Source: Natrinema saccharevitans
GTDB lineage: Archaea; Halobacteriota; Halobacteria; Halobacteriales; Natrialbaceae
Direction: 5' to 3'
NCBI RefSeq assembly: GCF_001953745.1
Contig: NZ_LWLN01000001.1
Coordinates: 2,170,001 to 2,234,000, forward strand
DNA length: 64,000 bases
Part shown: in pieces, positions 51,057 through 59,534 of the stretch
How positions within the stretch are numbered: position 1 is the stretch's first letter
Layout: each line of letters opens with the position of its first letter
Made by a program: the position numbers and the translations under genes
The notes under the pieces: generated by a model
What the model was told of the DNA's origin: nothing
Databases searched by the model: none
The model's input: only the letters and a program-made list of their open reading frames with translations

Positions 51057-51635
51057 TCAGACCGGACACCGCTCGCGTAGCCGTTCGACGGCACGGCCGA
51101 CACGCGACCGCGCGTCCCGCAGTCCTCGTCGTCCCGCTTGCGCGCGCCGGGCGAGCGCGAAGCGGACTCCGTCGTACGTGTTACCCAGCAGGTTCCCGAA
51201 GTAGATCGCACGAGCGAACGCGACGATGTCGCCCGCCGTCTCGCGGCCGTAGGCCGCTTCTAACGCTTCCAGTGCCTCCCGACCCGGCTTCTCGTCCGTT
51301 TCCGCGTACTGCTGGGCGAACAGGAGCGCGGGCAGTTCGGTGTCGTCGACGGCCGCGTCGACGTCGCGCTCGAGGATCAGGGTGATCGTCTCCCGGTCGA
51401 CGCCGGTTTCCCGTGCGAGATCGGTGTGATACCGGGTACAGTACTGGCAGTCGTTGACCGCCGTGACCGCGAGCATGATCTTCTCCGCGAACCGGTCACT
51501 GACTCGGTCGGCACGCTTGGCCCGTACGAGTCGTGGAATATTCTGTACAAACCGAGCAATACCAGCAACCAGTGATCGAGCCGTGAACGTTTTCTTTCGG
51601 AAGTCGTCGCCGGATTCTTCTGTAGCACTCGGCAC
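51057..51635 (-). CDS. carboxymuconolactone decarboxylase / AhpD-like protein
   Basis: 192 residues. The AhpD-type redox centre is in AVNDCQYCTRYHTDLARETG (CxxCxxxH). A helical C-terminal half with AFARAIYFGNLLGNTYDGVR follows. AhpD-like proteins reduce or relay electrons to peroxiredoxins through the CxxC pair. It is convergent to TauE and, with the peroxiredoxin in the same cluster, fits thiol/peroxide handling. Confidence 0.85.
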   Translation of the reverse strand: MPSATEESGDDFRKKTFTARSLVAGIARFVQNIPRLVRAKRADRVSDRFAEKIMLAVTAVNDCQYCTRYHTDLARETGVDRETITLILERDVDAAVDDTELPALLFAQQYAETDEKPGREALEALEAAYGRETAGDIVAFARAIYFGNLLGNTYDGVRFALARRAQAGRRGLRDARSRVGRAVERLRERCPV

Positions 51636-51779
51636 GATACCTGCTTTTCACGGCACTCGTAAGTCGATTTCGGTCACCTATCGTGGACGACCGGTCTCCG
51701 ACTGACAGTCAGTCGACTCGTTTTTCGAGTTCGATCTTGTCCGATATAGAATATACTGGCTGGCGAGTCCGCGTCCGGA

Positions 51780-52334
51780 TCACGTGTCACGCGACTCGAG
51801 TGCCGGTGGGTCACTCCCCGTTCGCGACTCGAGGAACCGTTCCTCCGCGTCGGCGAGGTCCCGATTGCGGTATTCCTCGAGGCCGGCCTGGTACCGCTCG
51901 CGGTCGGTCCACGCGGCGGTCTCGGGGTCGCCCGGCGTCGGGTACTCGAGGATCAGTTCGGCGATCCCGGTCGTCTCCCCGGTGTAGGCGAAGCCGGTCC
52001 GGTAGAGCGCCTCGTAGGCGAAGGGGTTGTTGACGGCGATCCGGAGCCGCTCGTAGCCCCGCTCGAGGGTACGATCGCGGACATACCGACAGAGCGCGGG
52101 GCCGATCCCCTCGCCACGCCGGTCCCGGTCGACGGTGACGTAGCGCAGCCACAGCGTGTCGGCGTCGGTCCGGTCCTCGTTGAACGCGACGGCGGCGACG
52201 AGTCGGCCGTCGTCGGTGCGGGCGACGGCCTTGCCCGTGTTCGTCATGACGAACTTGCCGGCGTAGCTGAACCGCTCGTGGTCGAGTCGGAGTTTCGGGC
52301 CGTCGGCCGGCCAACCGAGCAGGTCGTATTCCAC
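51780..52334 (-). CDS. GNAT-family N-acetyltransferase
   Basis: 184 residues. The acetyl-CoA-binding motif is in VTVDRDRRGEGIGPALCRYV (R/Q-x-x-G-x-G/A) at about 70-90. Strands LRIAVNNPFAYEALYRTGF follow in the usual order. After the GNAT fold is a Glu/Arg-rich tail (YQAGLEEYRNRDLADAEERF). Acceptor unknown; no clear partner genes. Confidence 0.85.
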   Translation of the reverse strand: MEYDLLGWPADGPKLRLDHERFSYAGKFVMTNTGKAVARTDDGRLVAAVAFNEDRTDADTLWLRYVTVDRDRRGEGIGPALCRYVRDRTLERGYERLRIAVNNPFAYEALYRTGFAYTGETTGIAELILEYPTPGDPETAAWTDRERYQAGLEEYRNRDLADAEERFLESRTGSDPPALESRDT

Positions 52335-52564
52335 AGTTTCGCTTCGCAGGGATCACACAACAATCCACGGAATCGGATGAATTCCTGGGGACGAGTCTCT
52401 CCGATTCCGACAGGTGCGACGGGTTTTGGACCCGTTCCGATCGACCGGCACCGGCCAGTCTCCTCGAACGAACCGTTCACTCGCTTACTCAAAAAGAACG
52501 CCCACGTGAAAACCACACTACATCAAGTGAGTGGGAATGCTAACGGCTAACAGAGGAACTCCCC

Positions 52565-52867
52565 ATGGTCGACGACGCGTTCGATGCGCTGGCAGACGGT
52601 CACCGACGACGGTTGTTGCTCAGTCTCCTGGATCACAACCCGCAAGACGTCTCGACGGTCGACGGCATTCCCTGGAAGGTCGCCGAGATCGACGAGGAAC
52701 TGACGCGGAAATACCACGTCCATCTCCCGAAACTGGTCGACTACGGCTACATCGAGTGGCACCGCGACGCTGGGACCGTCGTTAAGGGGCCGCAATTCGA
52801 CGAGATACGCCCGCTGCTCGAGTTACTGGACGACCATCGGGACGAACTCCCCGACGGATGGCCCTGA
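52565..52867 (+). CDS. ArsR-like winged-helix protein (haloarchaeal DUF7344-like)
   Basis: 100 residues. FDALADGHRRRLLLSLLDHN is the typical first helix pair, followed by EIDEELTRKYHVHLPKLVDY and GYIEWHRDAGTVVKGPQFDE (wing). No Cys or other metal-ligand cluster, so not a metal sensor of the ArsR/SmtB kind. Probably a transcription regulator; target not evident. Confidence 0.82.
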   Translation: MVDDAFDALADGHRRRLLLSLLDHNPQDVSTVDGIPWKVAEIDEELTRKYHVHLPKLVDYGYIEWHRDAGTVVKGPQFDEIRPLLELLDDHRDELPDGWP

Positions 52868-53219
52868 GAGCGACGAAAGCGGTTTCCGTTTTCCCGGCCT
52901 CACGACATTGACACCCCTGGCGGGCCGTACCTATCCGAGGAGAGACGAGTATATATTCTGTCAATAGTGTGTTCGAACGGGTCGCTCGAACGAACGAAAG
53001 GACACGCCCCGCCGTGGTTGGGCCGTAACGGGGCGCGCCGTCGAACTCTACCGGTCGTAGACTCAAGTAGCTTGTGTGATAATCTGGGTGAATAGGAGAT
53101 TCCGTCTGAAACCACCGTTTTCGGCGGCTCGTATCAGTGATTGCAAGCCAGACACGAATCCTTTTCCCGCCGTCAGTTCCTATTGTACCTGTTCGGAACG
53201 CCGGACACGTGGTTGGGCC
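52868..53219. other. 350-bp gene-free tract before the TrmB-type gene
   Basis: No gene seen. A TATA-like GTATATATTC lies at about 52950-52959. An inverted repeat GTTCGA-ACGGGTCGC-TCGAAC follows at about 52972-52992. The TrmB start is at 53220, so either a long leader or a small untranslated RNA would be needed if this TATA is used. Confidence 0.45.
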
Positions 53220-54032
53220 ATGACACAGGACAATCTTACGAACGAGGCGGTCAGTCTACTCCAGAATCTCGGGCTTCAGGAGTACGAAGCGCGGTGTTTT
53301 CTGGCATTGACGCGGCTACCCAGCGGTACGGCCAAAGAAATACACGAGATCTCGGAGGTCCCCCGAACGCGGGTCTACGACGCCATTCGGGTACTCGAAT
53401 CACAGGGGCTGGTCGAGGTACAACACTCGAGCCCCCAGCAGTTCCGGGCGGTCGGTATCGACGAAGCCACGCGGACTCTCCGACAGAAGTACGACAACCG
53501 GATCGACACCCTCGAGTCGTACCTCGAGACCGTCGAACACCGGGAGAGCGAACCCGACGACGACCGGATGCAGGAGGTGTGGTCGCTGACCGGACGCGAC
53601 GCGATCGAATCGCGAACGTTCGACCTGCTCGCGGAGGCCGACAGCGAGATCGCGCTGGTCGTCGCCGACGAAACCTTCCTCTCGGACGAGGTCTACGAAA
53701 CGTTACACGCCGCGATCGACCGGGACGTCTCGGTCATCCTCGGCGGCCGGACCGAGGAGATCACCTCGCGACTGGGGACGGAACTGCCGGCCGCCCGCGT
53801 GTTCGAGACGAACCTCGACTTCCTCATCGGTTCGATGACCGACCACGAGGTCGCGATCAGTCGCATCTTGCTCGTCGATCGGGAGACGCTGCTGATCGGG
53901 TCGTACTATCCCGACAGCGAGGACCCGACCGAGCAGGCGATCTTCGCCAGCGGCCTCGAGAACGGGATCGTCGTGTTGCTCCGGCGGTTGATCTCGTCCG
54001 GACTGACCGCCGTCGAGGATCCGAATCCGTAA
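53220..54032 (+). CDS. TrmB-family transcriptional regulator
   Basis: 270 residues from ATG 53220. The N-terminal TrmB winged helix (LLQNLGLQEYEARCFLALTR; SEVPRTRVYDAIRVLESQGL) is followed by a coiled linker at about 85-120. The C-terminal domain (LLAEADSEIALVVADETFLS; NGIVVLLRRLISSG) resembles the PLD-like effector region of TrmB proteins. Such proteins control sugar, redox or stress genes; the ligand is unknown. Confidence 0.87.
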   Translation: MTQDNLTNEAVSLLQNLGLQEYEARCFLALTRLPSGTAKEIHEISEVPRTRVYDAIRVLESQGLVEVQHSSPQQFRAVGIDEATRTLRQKYDNRIDTLESYLETVEHRESEPDDDRMQEVWSLTGRDAIESRTFDLLAEADSEIALVVADETFLSDEVYETLHAAIDRDVSVILGGRTEEITSRLGTELPAARVFETNLDFLIGSMTDHEVAISRILLVDRETLLIGSYYPDSEDPTEQAIFASGLENGIVVLLRRLISSGLTAVEDPNP

Positions 54033-54049
54033 CCGCGAGCGAGCGACGA

Positions 54050-54307
54050 CTACTCGGCGGCCACTGTCAGCTCGGTGCCGTCGATCCGGACACGATACCC
54101 CGCCATGGAAAACGACACGGCGACCCGCTCGCCGTCGACGAGCGCGTCCAGCGCACCGGGGTCGACGTACGAGTACAGCGTCGTCCCGACGGTCGTCGGG
54201 AGATCGATCGGATCGACGTTCTCGATCTCCGCGATCGTAACTACGATAGCGATGCTCGGCGGTGTCTCCGACCAATCGAACTCACGTCGTACGGTCACGT
54301 CGTCCAC
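54050..54307 (-). CDS. HalOD1 output-domain protein
   Basis: 85 residues from a likely GTG start at 54307. A TATA-like GTTATATAC (minus strand, about 54347-54356) lies about 45 bp upstream. PPSIAIVVTIAEIENVDPID, TTLYSYVDPGALDALVDG and AVSFSMAGYRVRIDGTELTV match the halobacterial output domain HalOD1, linked to signal transduction. Longer upstream starts give implausible sequence. It converges on the TrmB gene with 17 bp between. Confidence 0.8.
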   Translation of the reverse strand: MDDVTVRREFDWSETPPSIAIVVTIAEIENVDPIDLPTTVGTTLYSYVDPGALDALVDGERVAVSFSMAGYRVRIDGTELTVAAE

Positions 54308-54524
54308 GCAGGGATCACCGGTGCGGTAAACCCCCGACGACACGGAGATGTATATAACCGTTGTGAGGGCGCGGGTTACAGCCTCCGGCCGTTCTCGGCG
54401 GCACCGTCGCTCTCGATCCGAACCCGGAGTCACCGTCCGGTACCGACGGATGGCTCTCGAGGGAAGGGATGTCGAAGAAACGAAGTCACGCTACGTCGCC
54501 GTGAGACGACGGTGCGAACCCGTG

Positions 54525-54719
54525 TTAGTTACGAACGACGTTCGTCGCTCGCGGGCCCTTGGGGGCCTGTTCGATGTCGAACTCGATGTCTGTGCCTTCT
54601 TCGAGGTCCGGACCGCCAACGTCCTCCATGTGGAAGAAAACGTCCTCGTCCGCGTCGTCAGTCTCGATGAAACCGTAACCGCCCGTGTCGTTGAAGAAAT
54701 CAACCGTTCCGTTTGCCAT
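54525..54719 (-). CDS. cold-shock domain protein
   Basis: 64 residues from ATG 54719. MANGTVDFFNDTGGYGFIET carries RNP-1 (GYGFI), DEDVFFHMEDVGG carries RNP-2 (VFFH), and EFDIEQAPKGPRATNVV ends the beta barrel. It is the CspA-type single-domain RNA/DNA chaperone common in haloarchaea. The gene is monocistronic. Confidence 0.95.
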   Translation of the reverse strand: MANGTVDFFNDTGGYGFIETDDADEDVFFHMEDVGGPDLEEGTDIEFDIEQAPKGPRATNVVRN

Positions 54720-55346
54720 TGCGATTGAACGAAAGCCCGATACACGGATAAGTGTTCTGCATCTGTTTTCTAAACACCGAACCACGTAGACGAATGTTTA
54801 GACACGGTCAGGATACGGATACTTTCGTCTACCGTTCGTATTTGTGTTCGAATAAGCGACTGCACCGTCGGAACAACTGGTTACTTCCGCCGCATCGTCA
54901 CTTTCGTATCGTTCGATCCGCGGCCGCTCGAGCCACACCGCAACCGACGACGGTCAGTTCGGCCCGCCACCGCCTCGAATGCTGTCGCTCGCGGGTTTGC
55001 TTGCGACAGTAACGCGCGGACCAGGATTTGAACCCGGGCTATGAGCTTGGAGGAGTTCTATCACAATCCGTGTGAGTTCACCCATCAAACAGGGTTCAAT
55101 TCGACGCAGAACGACACAGATACAACACCGACTTCGACAGCTACCCCGTCTCAGTCTTGCATTTCTCCCGTTAGCGTTCCCGACTTCCTCGGCACGTAAT
55201 ACTATATAGGATATTATGAATACTCGGCTTGTGAGCTTCAGGGCTTAGGCCGGGAGAACGTACTGAGTGGCACGGTTCACACGACTAGTTTCTCACCCAG
55301 AAACTCGGAGTCCCGATTAATACCCCTTACCCAACGATAGGTGGGT
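54720..55346. other. 630-bp gene-free junction tract containing a tRNA fragment
   Basis: No gene is seen. The GC content falls noticeably after 55,051, where the tRNA-Gly-derived fragment ends. GTAATACTATATA at 55196-55208 is a TATA-like element repeated exactly at 57727-57739. Confidence 0.55.
55014..55051 (-). repeat. 3' half of tRNA-Gly (distal attachment-site copy)
   Basis: 38 bases matching the 3' half of the intact tRNA-Gly gene (59536-59573), from the acceptor end to the anticodon, with two mismatches (55023 and 55040). Both copies lie in the same orientation. This is the hallmark of integration into a tRNA 3' end. Sequence similarity stops abruptly at 55,051. Confidence 0.85.
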
Positions 55347-56264
55347 ATGGAACGAAGACGGTACCTCACGGTACTGGGAGTGCTCGGAACGACAGGTCTT
55401 GCAGGCTGTCTCAGCGACGACAGCAGGAACTCGGACGACGGCAACGGAACCAACGACGACGATGGATCCGATACCAACGCGGAGTCGAACAGCGATGACG
55501 AAGTTCCCGTCTCCGAAGTGATCGACTCTTACTTCGAGGCTGCGGCGGCTGAGGATACTGAAGCGTTGGCCGAGACCGTCCACACCTCGAGTCCGCTCCA
55601 CCCGGACGGATGGGAGGAGGACGGCTGGGAGTTTCAAGGAGACCGGTACGAGGATATCGAGGATTACGACACCGAAATGGTGACGGCGGACGGCTCCGTC
55701 GACGATATCCGTAAACTGGAAGCAGCCCAATTCTGGTTCCAGGAGACGGATCTGGAAGAAGAGATCGGCTCCGAAGATATCGCTTTGGTCGATGTGGAGG
55801 TAGACGGGTTAGAGACGGACGGTCCTGAAAGATGGGTTCTCGTTACGGAAGACGACGAGTGGCGGTTGTTCTTCCGGGGTGTCGTCGATGATACACCTGA
55901 CGATCCCAACGAAGCGTTCGAGGAACCGATCGAAGACGAGGACAATGATGTAGTGAAAGAGATCGATTGGGATTATGAGCAGGAAGGCGGCGACGGCACG
56001 CCGAGCGACGCGGAGTGGGCGCGGGTGGACCTCACCGACTCACCAGGAATCGACGCGGAAACGGTCCGCATCGAGTCGACGATCGCCGACACCGAACTCG
56101 AATTCTACAACGATAGTGAGGGAGAACTGTCTACGTCATGGGCGGGCAACTGGGGGGCCGTGGAGCTGAACCCGGACGGCGATCAAATCGTCGTGACTGC
56201 GGTCCAAAACGGGACTGAAGAAGTGGTCCATAGGGAACACTATCTACCTGACGAAGACGGATAA
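55347..56264 (+). CDS. exported lipoprotein of unknown function
   Basis: 305 residues from ATG 55347. MERRRYLTVLGVLGTTGLAG then Cys gives a twin-arginine-like start and lipobox, so it is Tat-exported and lipid-anchored. An Asp/Asn/Ser-rich linker (about 25-55) precedes a globular part with VIDSYFEAAAAEDTEALAET, which resembles NTF2-like helices. A C-terminal beta region (VRIESTIADTELEFYNDSEG) follows. The first gene inside the island; family not recognised. Confidence 0.7.
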   Translation: MERRRYLTVLGVLGTTGLAGCLSDDSRNSDDGNGTNDDDGSDTNAESNSDDEVPVSEVIDSYFEAAAAEDTEALAETVHTSSPLHPDGWEEDGWEFQGDRYEDIEDYDTEMVTADGSVDDIRKLEAAQFWFQETDLEEEIGSEDIALVDVEVDGLETDGPERWVLVTEDDEWRLFFRGVVDDTPDDPNEAFEEPIEDEDNDVVKEIDWDYEQEGGDGTPSDAEWARVDLTDSPGIDAETVRIESTIADTELEFYNDSEGELSTSWAGNWGAVELNPDGDQIVVTAVQNGTEEVVHREHYLPDEDG

Positions 56265-56402
56265 CGGCGACCGATCGCAGTTGAGTCGTCGCCGAAGACG
56301 CGCTTTCTGACTCGGAAGCGAGGACACCAACTGTCTTGTAAGGCATACATCGATCCGTACAGGCAGAGAACTACGCGGTTGTTTGCGTCTGTTCAAGCGG
56401 CG

Positions 56403-57548
56403 TCACTGTTCGGAAGACACCTCTCCGTCTGAGTCGGTCGTAGTGACTGCAGCACGAAGTTGCTGACGCCACGCAGTCTGCTCGTCGAGGTCCGCTTGCA
56501 TCGTCTTCACACGCGCATCGAGATCATCGATTTCCTGTTGCAACGTAGTCGACGCAGTCTCCACGTCGCGCTTGACTTGGGCGAACTCCGTTTCAACTTC
56601 GTCAGTCGAAGGGGTATTCGTTTCCAGGTCCGCGACTCGTCTCCGGAGTTCCTCCCGTTCGTCGGCCGCCGTCTGGAGTTCGTCACGGAGGCCATCGATA
56701 TCCGCTCGCAACTCTTCGAGGAGTTGCTGTGCCGTCCCCTCTTCGTCGAGAAATTCTTCGAGCGAGTCGATATATGCGGTGAGGGTGTCCATCCGCGATT
56801 GGACGTGTTCCAGTCGTACTGCAACGCTGTTAGATGTCTGCTTCTGGGCAAGCAGTTCACAGAGTCTCGCCGCGTTATCGTCGGCCGCGACGCCGTCCTC
56901 AAGTTCGGCGACGAGTGCCCCGACGAGTGACTCAGGAGGGTGGTGTTGCGCTGGGGCCTCGGACGTGGTACCGTTCTTATCGTTGGTCTCATCTAATAAT
57001 TCCTCAAACCCGATCTCGTCTTCAGAAAAGCGGACGGATTGCGGCTCTGTGAACTCGAACGATTCGCTCCCGAGATTGTCTGCGTTCCCCCCGGACCCGT
57101 CTGCATACCGCTGGCGGAGTTGGTCGAACTCGGCTGTAACGGCCTCGCTCTCGGACTTCGGGGTAGTAGCGACATCGAGTTCGAACGCATCTGGGTCGAT
57201 TGTCCAGTAATCAACAGCGTCGAGACAGTCATTGTCGAGCGCTTCGCCGATCGTTTTCGGGTCTATCCGCGTTTCGATCAGTAGCCCTATTCCGAGATCA
57301 GACGATCCAATCTCCTCGATCTCCGGCCGCGTAGTCCAGATATCGAGCGCGTTGTCGAGTTCAGAAAGGATCTTCTTTCGATGATCGATTCGCTGGGTGT
57401 CATCGGTGAATTGAATCTGAAAGTAATACAGTTCTGCATCGGGACCGACGACTTGCGACGTCTCCGTCAGGAGTTCTTCGATTACTTCTCGATCCTCTGT
57501 CCCTCTCGACGTGGTGCCAGTCTCTCGCGCATTCTTATTGGTTCCCAT
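56403..57548 (-). CDS. coiled-coil protein of unknown function
   Basis: 381 residues. The N-terminal 140 residues look globular (ELYYFQIQFTDDTQRIDHRK; LGIGLLIETRIDPKTIGEAL). A Gly/Asn/Ser-rich linker is next, and a long coiled coil from about 255 to 365 (LEEFLDEEGTAQQLLEELRA; QEIDDLDARVKTMQADLDEQ). No membrane segment. Codons are less GC-biased than in core genes, as elsewhere in the island. The N-terminal domain may bind a partner and the coil multimerise it; this is inference. Confidence 0.7.
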   Translation of the reverse strand: MGTNKNARETGTTSRGTEDREVIEELLTETSQVVGPDAELYYFQIQFTDDTQRIDHRKKILSELDNALDIWTTRPEIEEIGSSDLGIGLLIETRIDPKTIGEALDNDCLDAVDYWTIDPDAFELDVATTPKSESEAVTAEFDQLRQRYADGSGGNADNLGSESFEFTEPQSVRFSEDEIGFEELLDETNDKNGTTSEAPAQHHPPESLVGALVAELEDGVAADDNAARLCELLAQKQTSNSVAVRLEHVQSRMDTLTAYIDSLEEFLDEEGTAQQLLEELRADIDGLRDELQTAADEREELRRRVADLETNTPSTDEVETEFAQVKRDVETASTTLQQEIDDLDARVKTMQADLDEQTAWRQQLRAAVTTTDSDGEVSSEQ

Positions 57549-57949
57549 TCACTTCCCCCGGCCGCAACAATCACAATCTCTTTAATATAGTTGACTGTCA
57601 ATATCTGAGTATTGATGCTAACTTCTTCTAAGATGTACCACTAATTAACTGTTCAATACAGTGCTGTTTTAATGGCAATCTGATTGCGGATCAAAATCGG
57701 GCGTGATTGTTGTGCGACGAACGCAAGTAATACTATATATGATCGAATTCGGATGGCGAGACAGATAGAACGACTAGTCGAGCGTCTCTCCAACGGACGA
57801 TTTTGTGATCCGTGAGCGACCGCTCCGATTCATCGGGAGACGCGATACGGACCGTCACCAAAAATCTACGACGCTGCTGCCGTCGAATCCCGAAACGCCG
57901 TGTCAGGATCGTACCGAGCGCAGGAGTCCCGGTCTATGCGTGGGGACGG
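57549..57949. other. 400-bp AT-rich gene-free tract inside the island
   Basis: Holds the second exact copy of GTAATACTATATA (57727-57739). A weak open frame from GTG 57812 on the plus strand runs antisense into the small Cys-rich gene and is not credited. Nothing else is seen. Confidence 0.5.
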
Positions 57950-58132
57950 TCAGCAGCAGTCGTCTGCACCACAGACGCTCCCGTACTCCAGGCCGATCGC
58001 TTCGCTAATCGCTTCGTTGTATTCCAGTAGCATCGCCTCTAACTCGGATGGTGCCGCATCAGACTGGTTGTCGGCCAGTTCCTCACCGAACGCTTCGGCA
58101 GCGGCCAGCACTTCCTCGTCGGTCGCGCTCAA
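57950..58132 (-). CDS. 60-residue protein ending CGADDCC
   Basis: Starts at TTG 58132 inside a 4-base TTGA overlap with the upstream stop, giving MSATDEEVLAAAEAFGEELA, a helical body and the C-terminal end GLEYGSVCGADDCC. The three cysteines near the end could bind a soft metal, arsenite or an Fe-S cluster. It is the third gene of the operon with the YlbF-like and ArsA-like genes. The start is inferred from overlap geometry; no family assigned. Confidence 0.65.
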   Translation of the reverse strand: MSATDEEVLAAAEAFGEELADNQSDAAPSELEAMLLEYNEAISEAIGLEYGSVCGADDCC

Positions 58133-58497
58133 CAGCAGCCACCTCCGGTTGACTGGGCGAACTCCCGATCGATCTGCTCGCTGATCACGTCGTTCGTCTC
58201 CTGGAGGAGATCGACGAGCGCTTCCTGTGCGTCTTGGTATCGCTGAATTATCTCGTTGTCCGATATCTCCGATTTGAGGTCTCGCAACTCGCTCAGAAGC
58301 GATTGGTCGAACCCCTCGCATTGCATCCGTCGCTGTTTCTCCCGGAACTCTTGCAGCAGTTCCATCGCCGCCGGGTCGTTTTCGAGGGCACGGCTAGCCG
58401 CTGTGAACTCCTGATAGGTCTCCGAGTCTGTAAGTGTCTCGACAAACGTTTGAAACGGCGATTCAACTGACTCTTCGTCCGAATGAGCTTCGCTCAT
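58129..58497 (-). CDS. YlbF/YmcA-like helical protein with C-terminal Cys-Cys
   Basis: 122 residues from ATG 58497, overlapping the ArsA-like stop (ATGA). SETYQEFTAASRALENDPAA and LLQEFREKQRRMQCEGFDQS match the YlbF/YmcA (Com_YlbF) helical fold. It ends FAQSTGGGCC. In Bacillus, the related YlbF/YmcA/YaaT complex binds Fe-S clusters using such cysteines. Here a metal or thiol role is likely, shared with its downstream neighbour, which also ends in Cys-Cys. Confidence 0.75.
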   Translation of the reverse strand: MSEAHSDEESVESPFQTFVETLTDSETYQEFTAASRALENDPAAMELLQEFREKQRRMQCEGFDQSLLSELRDLKSEISDNEIIQRYQDAQEALVDLLQETNDVISEQIDREFAQSTGGGCC

Positions 58498-59351
58498 GAG
58501 ATCGTTACCTCCGTCTGCTTTTCGGGAATAGCTGAAAGGCCCGTGACCTCGTCGCTGAACGCGCTCAGTTCCTCGAGTCCGACCGGTTCCTCCTGACGCA
58601 GCGGCGCGAGCATCATCGGCGTCTCGAAGCGATCCTTGATCTCGCCGAGGTACTTCTCCTGCTGTGCCCGTCGATTCGCGAAGAAGGCGTTGTCGCCGTA
58701 CTCCTCTGGAAGCAGGTAGTTCGCGACAACGAACGCGGTCTCGATCCCGACCTGGTCTTTGAGGTCCTCGGCCGCGCGGTACGCCTCCATCATCGGCGTG
58801 TACTCCGGATACATGACGAACGCGAAGGAACTCCGATCGGGGTCCTGCATCGTCTCGATGACCTCGTCGTACTGGTCGCCTTTCGCGGGGGCAGCTCCCT
58901 TCGTCAGCGATCCCAGGTCCATGAATCCCTTCCACTCGGAGGGCAGTTCCAGCAGGCGGAGCGTGTGACCGGTCGGCGCAGTGTCGAAGACCACCACGTC
59001 GTAGCCGTCTTTCTGGAAATAGCTGACGAACTTCTCGAGGGCCGCCATCTCCTCGGCGCAGCGTGACTCCAATTCCTCCTCGACGTTGGCGATGGCAGCC
59101 TCGACGTCGATTTCGGTATCCGCCTTCTCTTCGTACATCTCAGTGACGTGATCGAGGACCTGCGTGCGGTACTCTTCGAGAGCCTTCTCTTGGTCGATCC
59201 GGGCTGCATCGAGGTTCGCCTGGCCTACCGAAGTCGGCTCGTGACCGACCGGCTCACCGAAGATGTCCTCGAACTGCCGCTGGTTCAAATATTTCTCCGA
59301 CTGCTCGGGAACTACAACGATGCCGTCGACCTTGTCACGTTCATCCTGCAT
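58494..59351 (-). CDS. ArsA/Get3-like protein lacking the P-loop
   Basis: 285 residues from ATG 59351. It matches ArsA/TRC40 ATPases from FEDIFGEPVGHEPT (about 28-40) onward, with switch II VVVFDTAPTGHTLRLLELP at 120-138 and later VMYPEYTPMMEAYRAAEDLK. The N-terminal GKGGVGKT P-loop (normally about 10-20) is missing, and none of the three upstream frames encodes it before the promoter region. Whether it still binds nucleotide is doubtful. First gene of a three-gene overlapping operon. TATA-like TTTTAAGAA at about 59418-59426. Confidence 0.8.
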   Translation of the reverse strand: MQDERDKVDGIVVVPEQSEKYLNQRQFEDIFGEPVGHEPTSVGQANLDAARIDQEKALEEYRTQVLDHVTEMYEEKADTEIDVEAAIANVEEELESRCAEEMAALEKFVSYFQKDGYDVVVFDTAPTGHTLRLLELPSEWKGFMDLGSLTKGAAPAKGDQYDEVIETMQDPDRSSFAFVMYPEYTPMMEAYRAAEDLKDQVGIETAFVVANYLLPEEYGDNAFFANRRAQQEKYLGEIKDRFETPMMLAPLRQEEPVGLEELSAFSDEVTGLSAIPEKQTEVTIS

Positions 59352-59534
59352 AAGCCCTCATCCGACTCCGCGAAAACAGGGGAACCGCTAACTCTAGTTC
59401 TAGTAAGCCTGAAACTTCTTAAAACCCGCGGACGGCTCCGGGGTGCGATACACCAACCCACGTTGTAAGCTTCGAATGGCATGGTCGGGTCATTTCTGGA
59501 AACCCGGAAAACCAACGAGAGAAGGCGTGTGGAG

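Noticed and set aside
54348-54728. 126-codon plus-strand frame across the cold-shock gene
   Set aside because: Antisense to a clear cold-shock protein; no family resemblance.
57812-58030. 72-codon plus-strand frame from a GTG
   Set aside because: It runs antisense into the small Cys-tail gene, is Arg-rich, and has no coupled neighbour.
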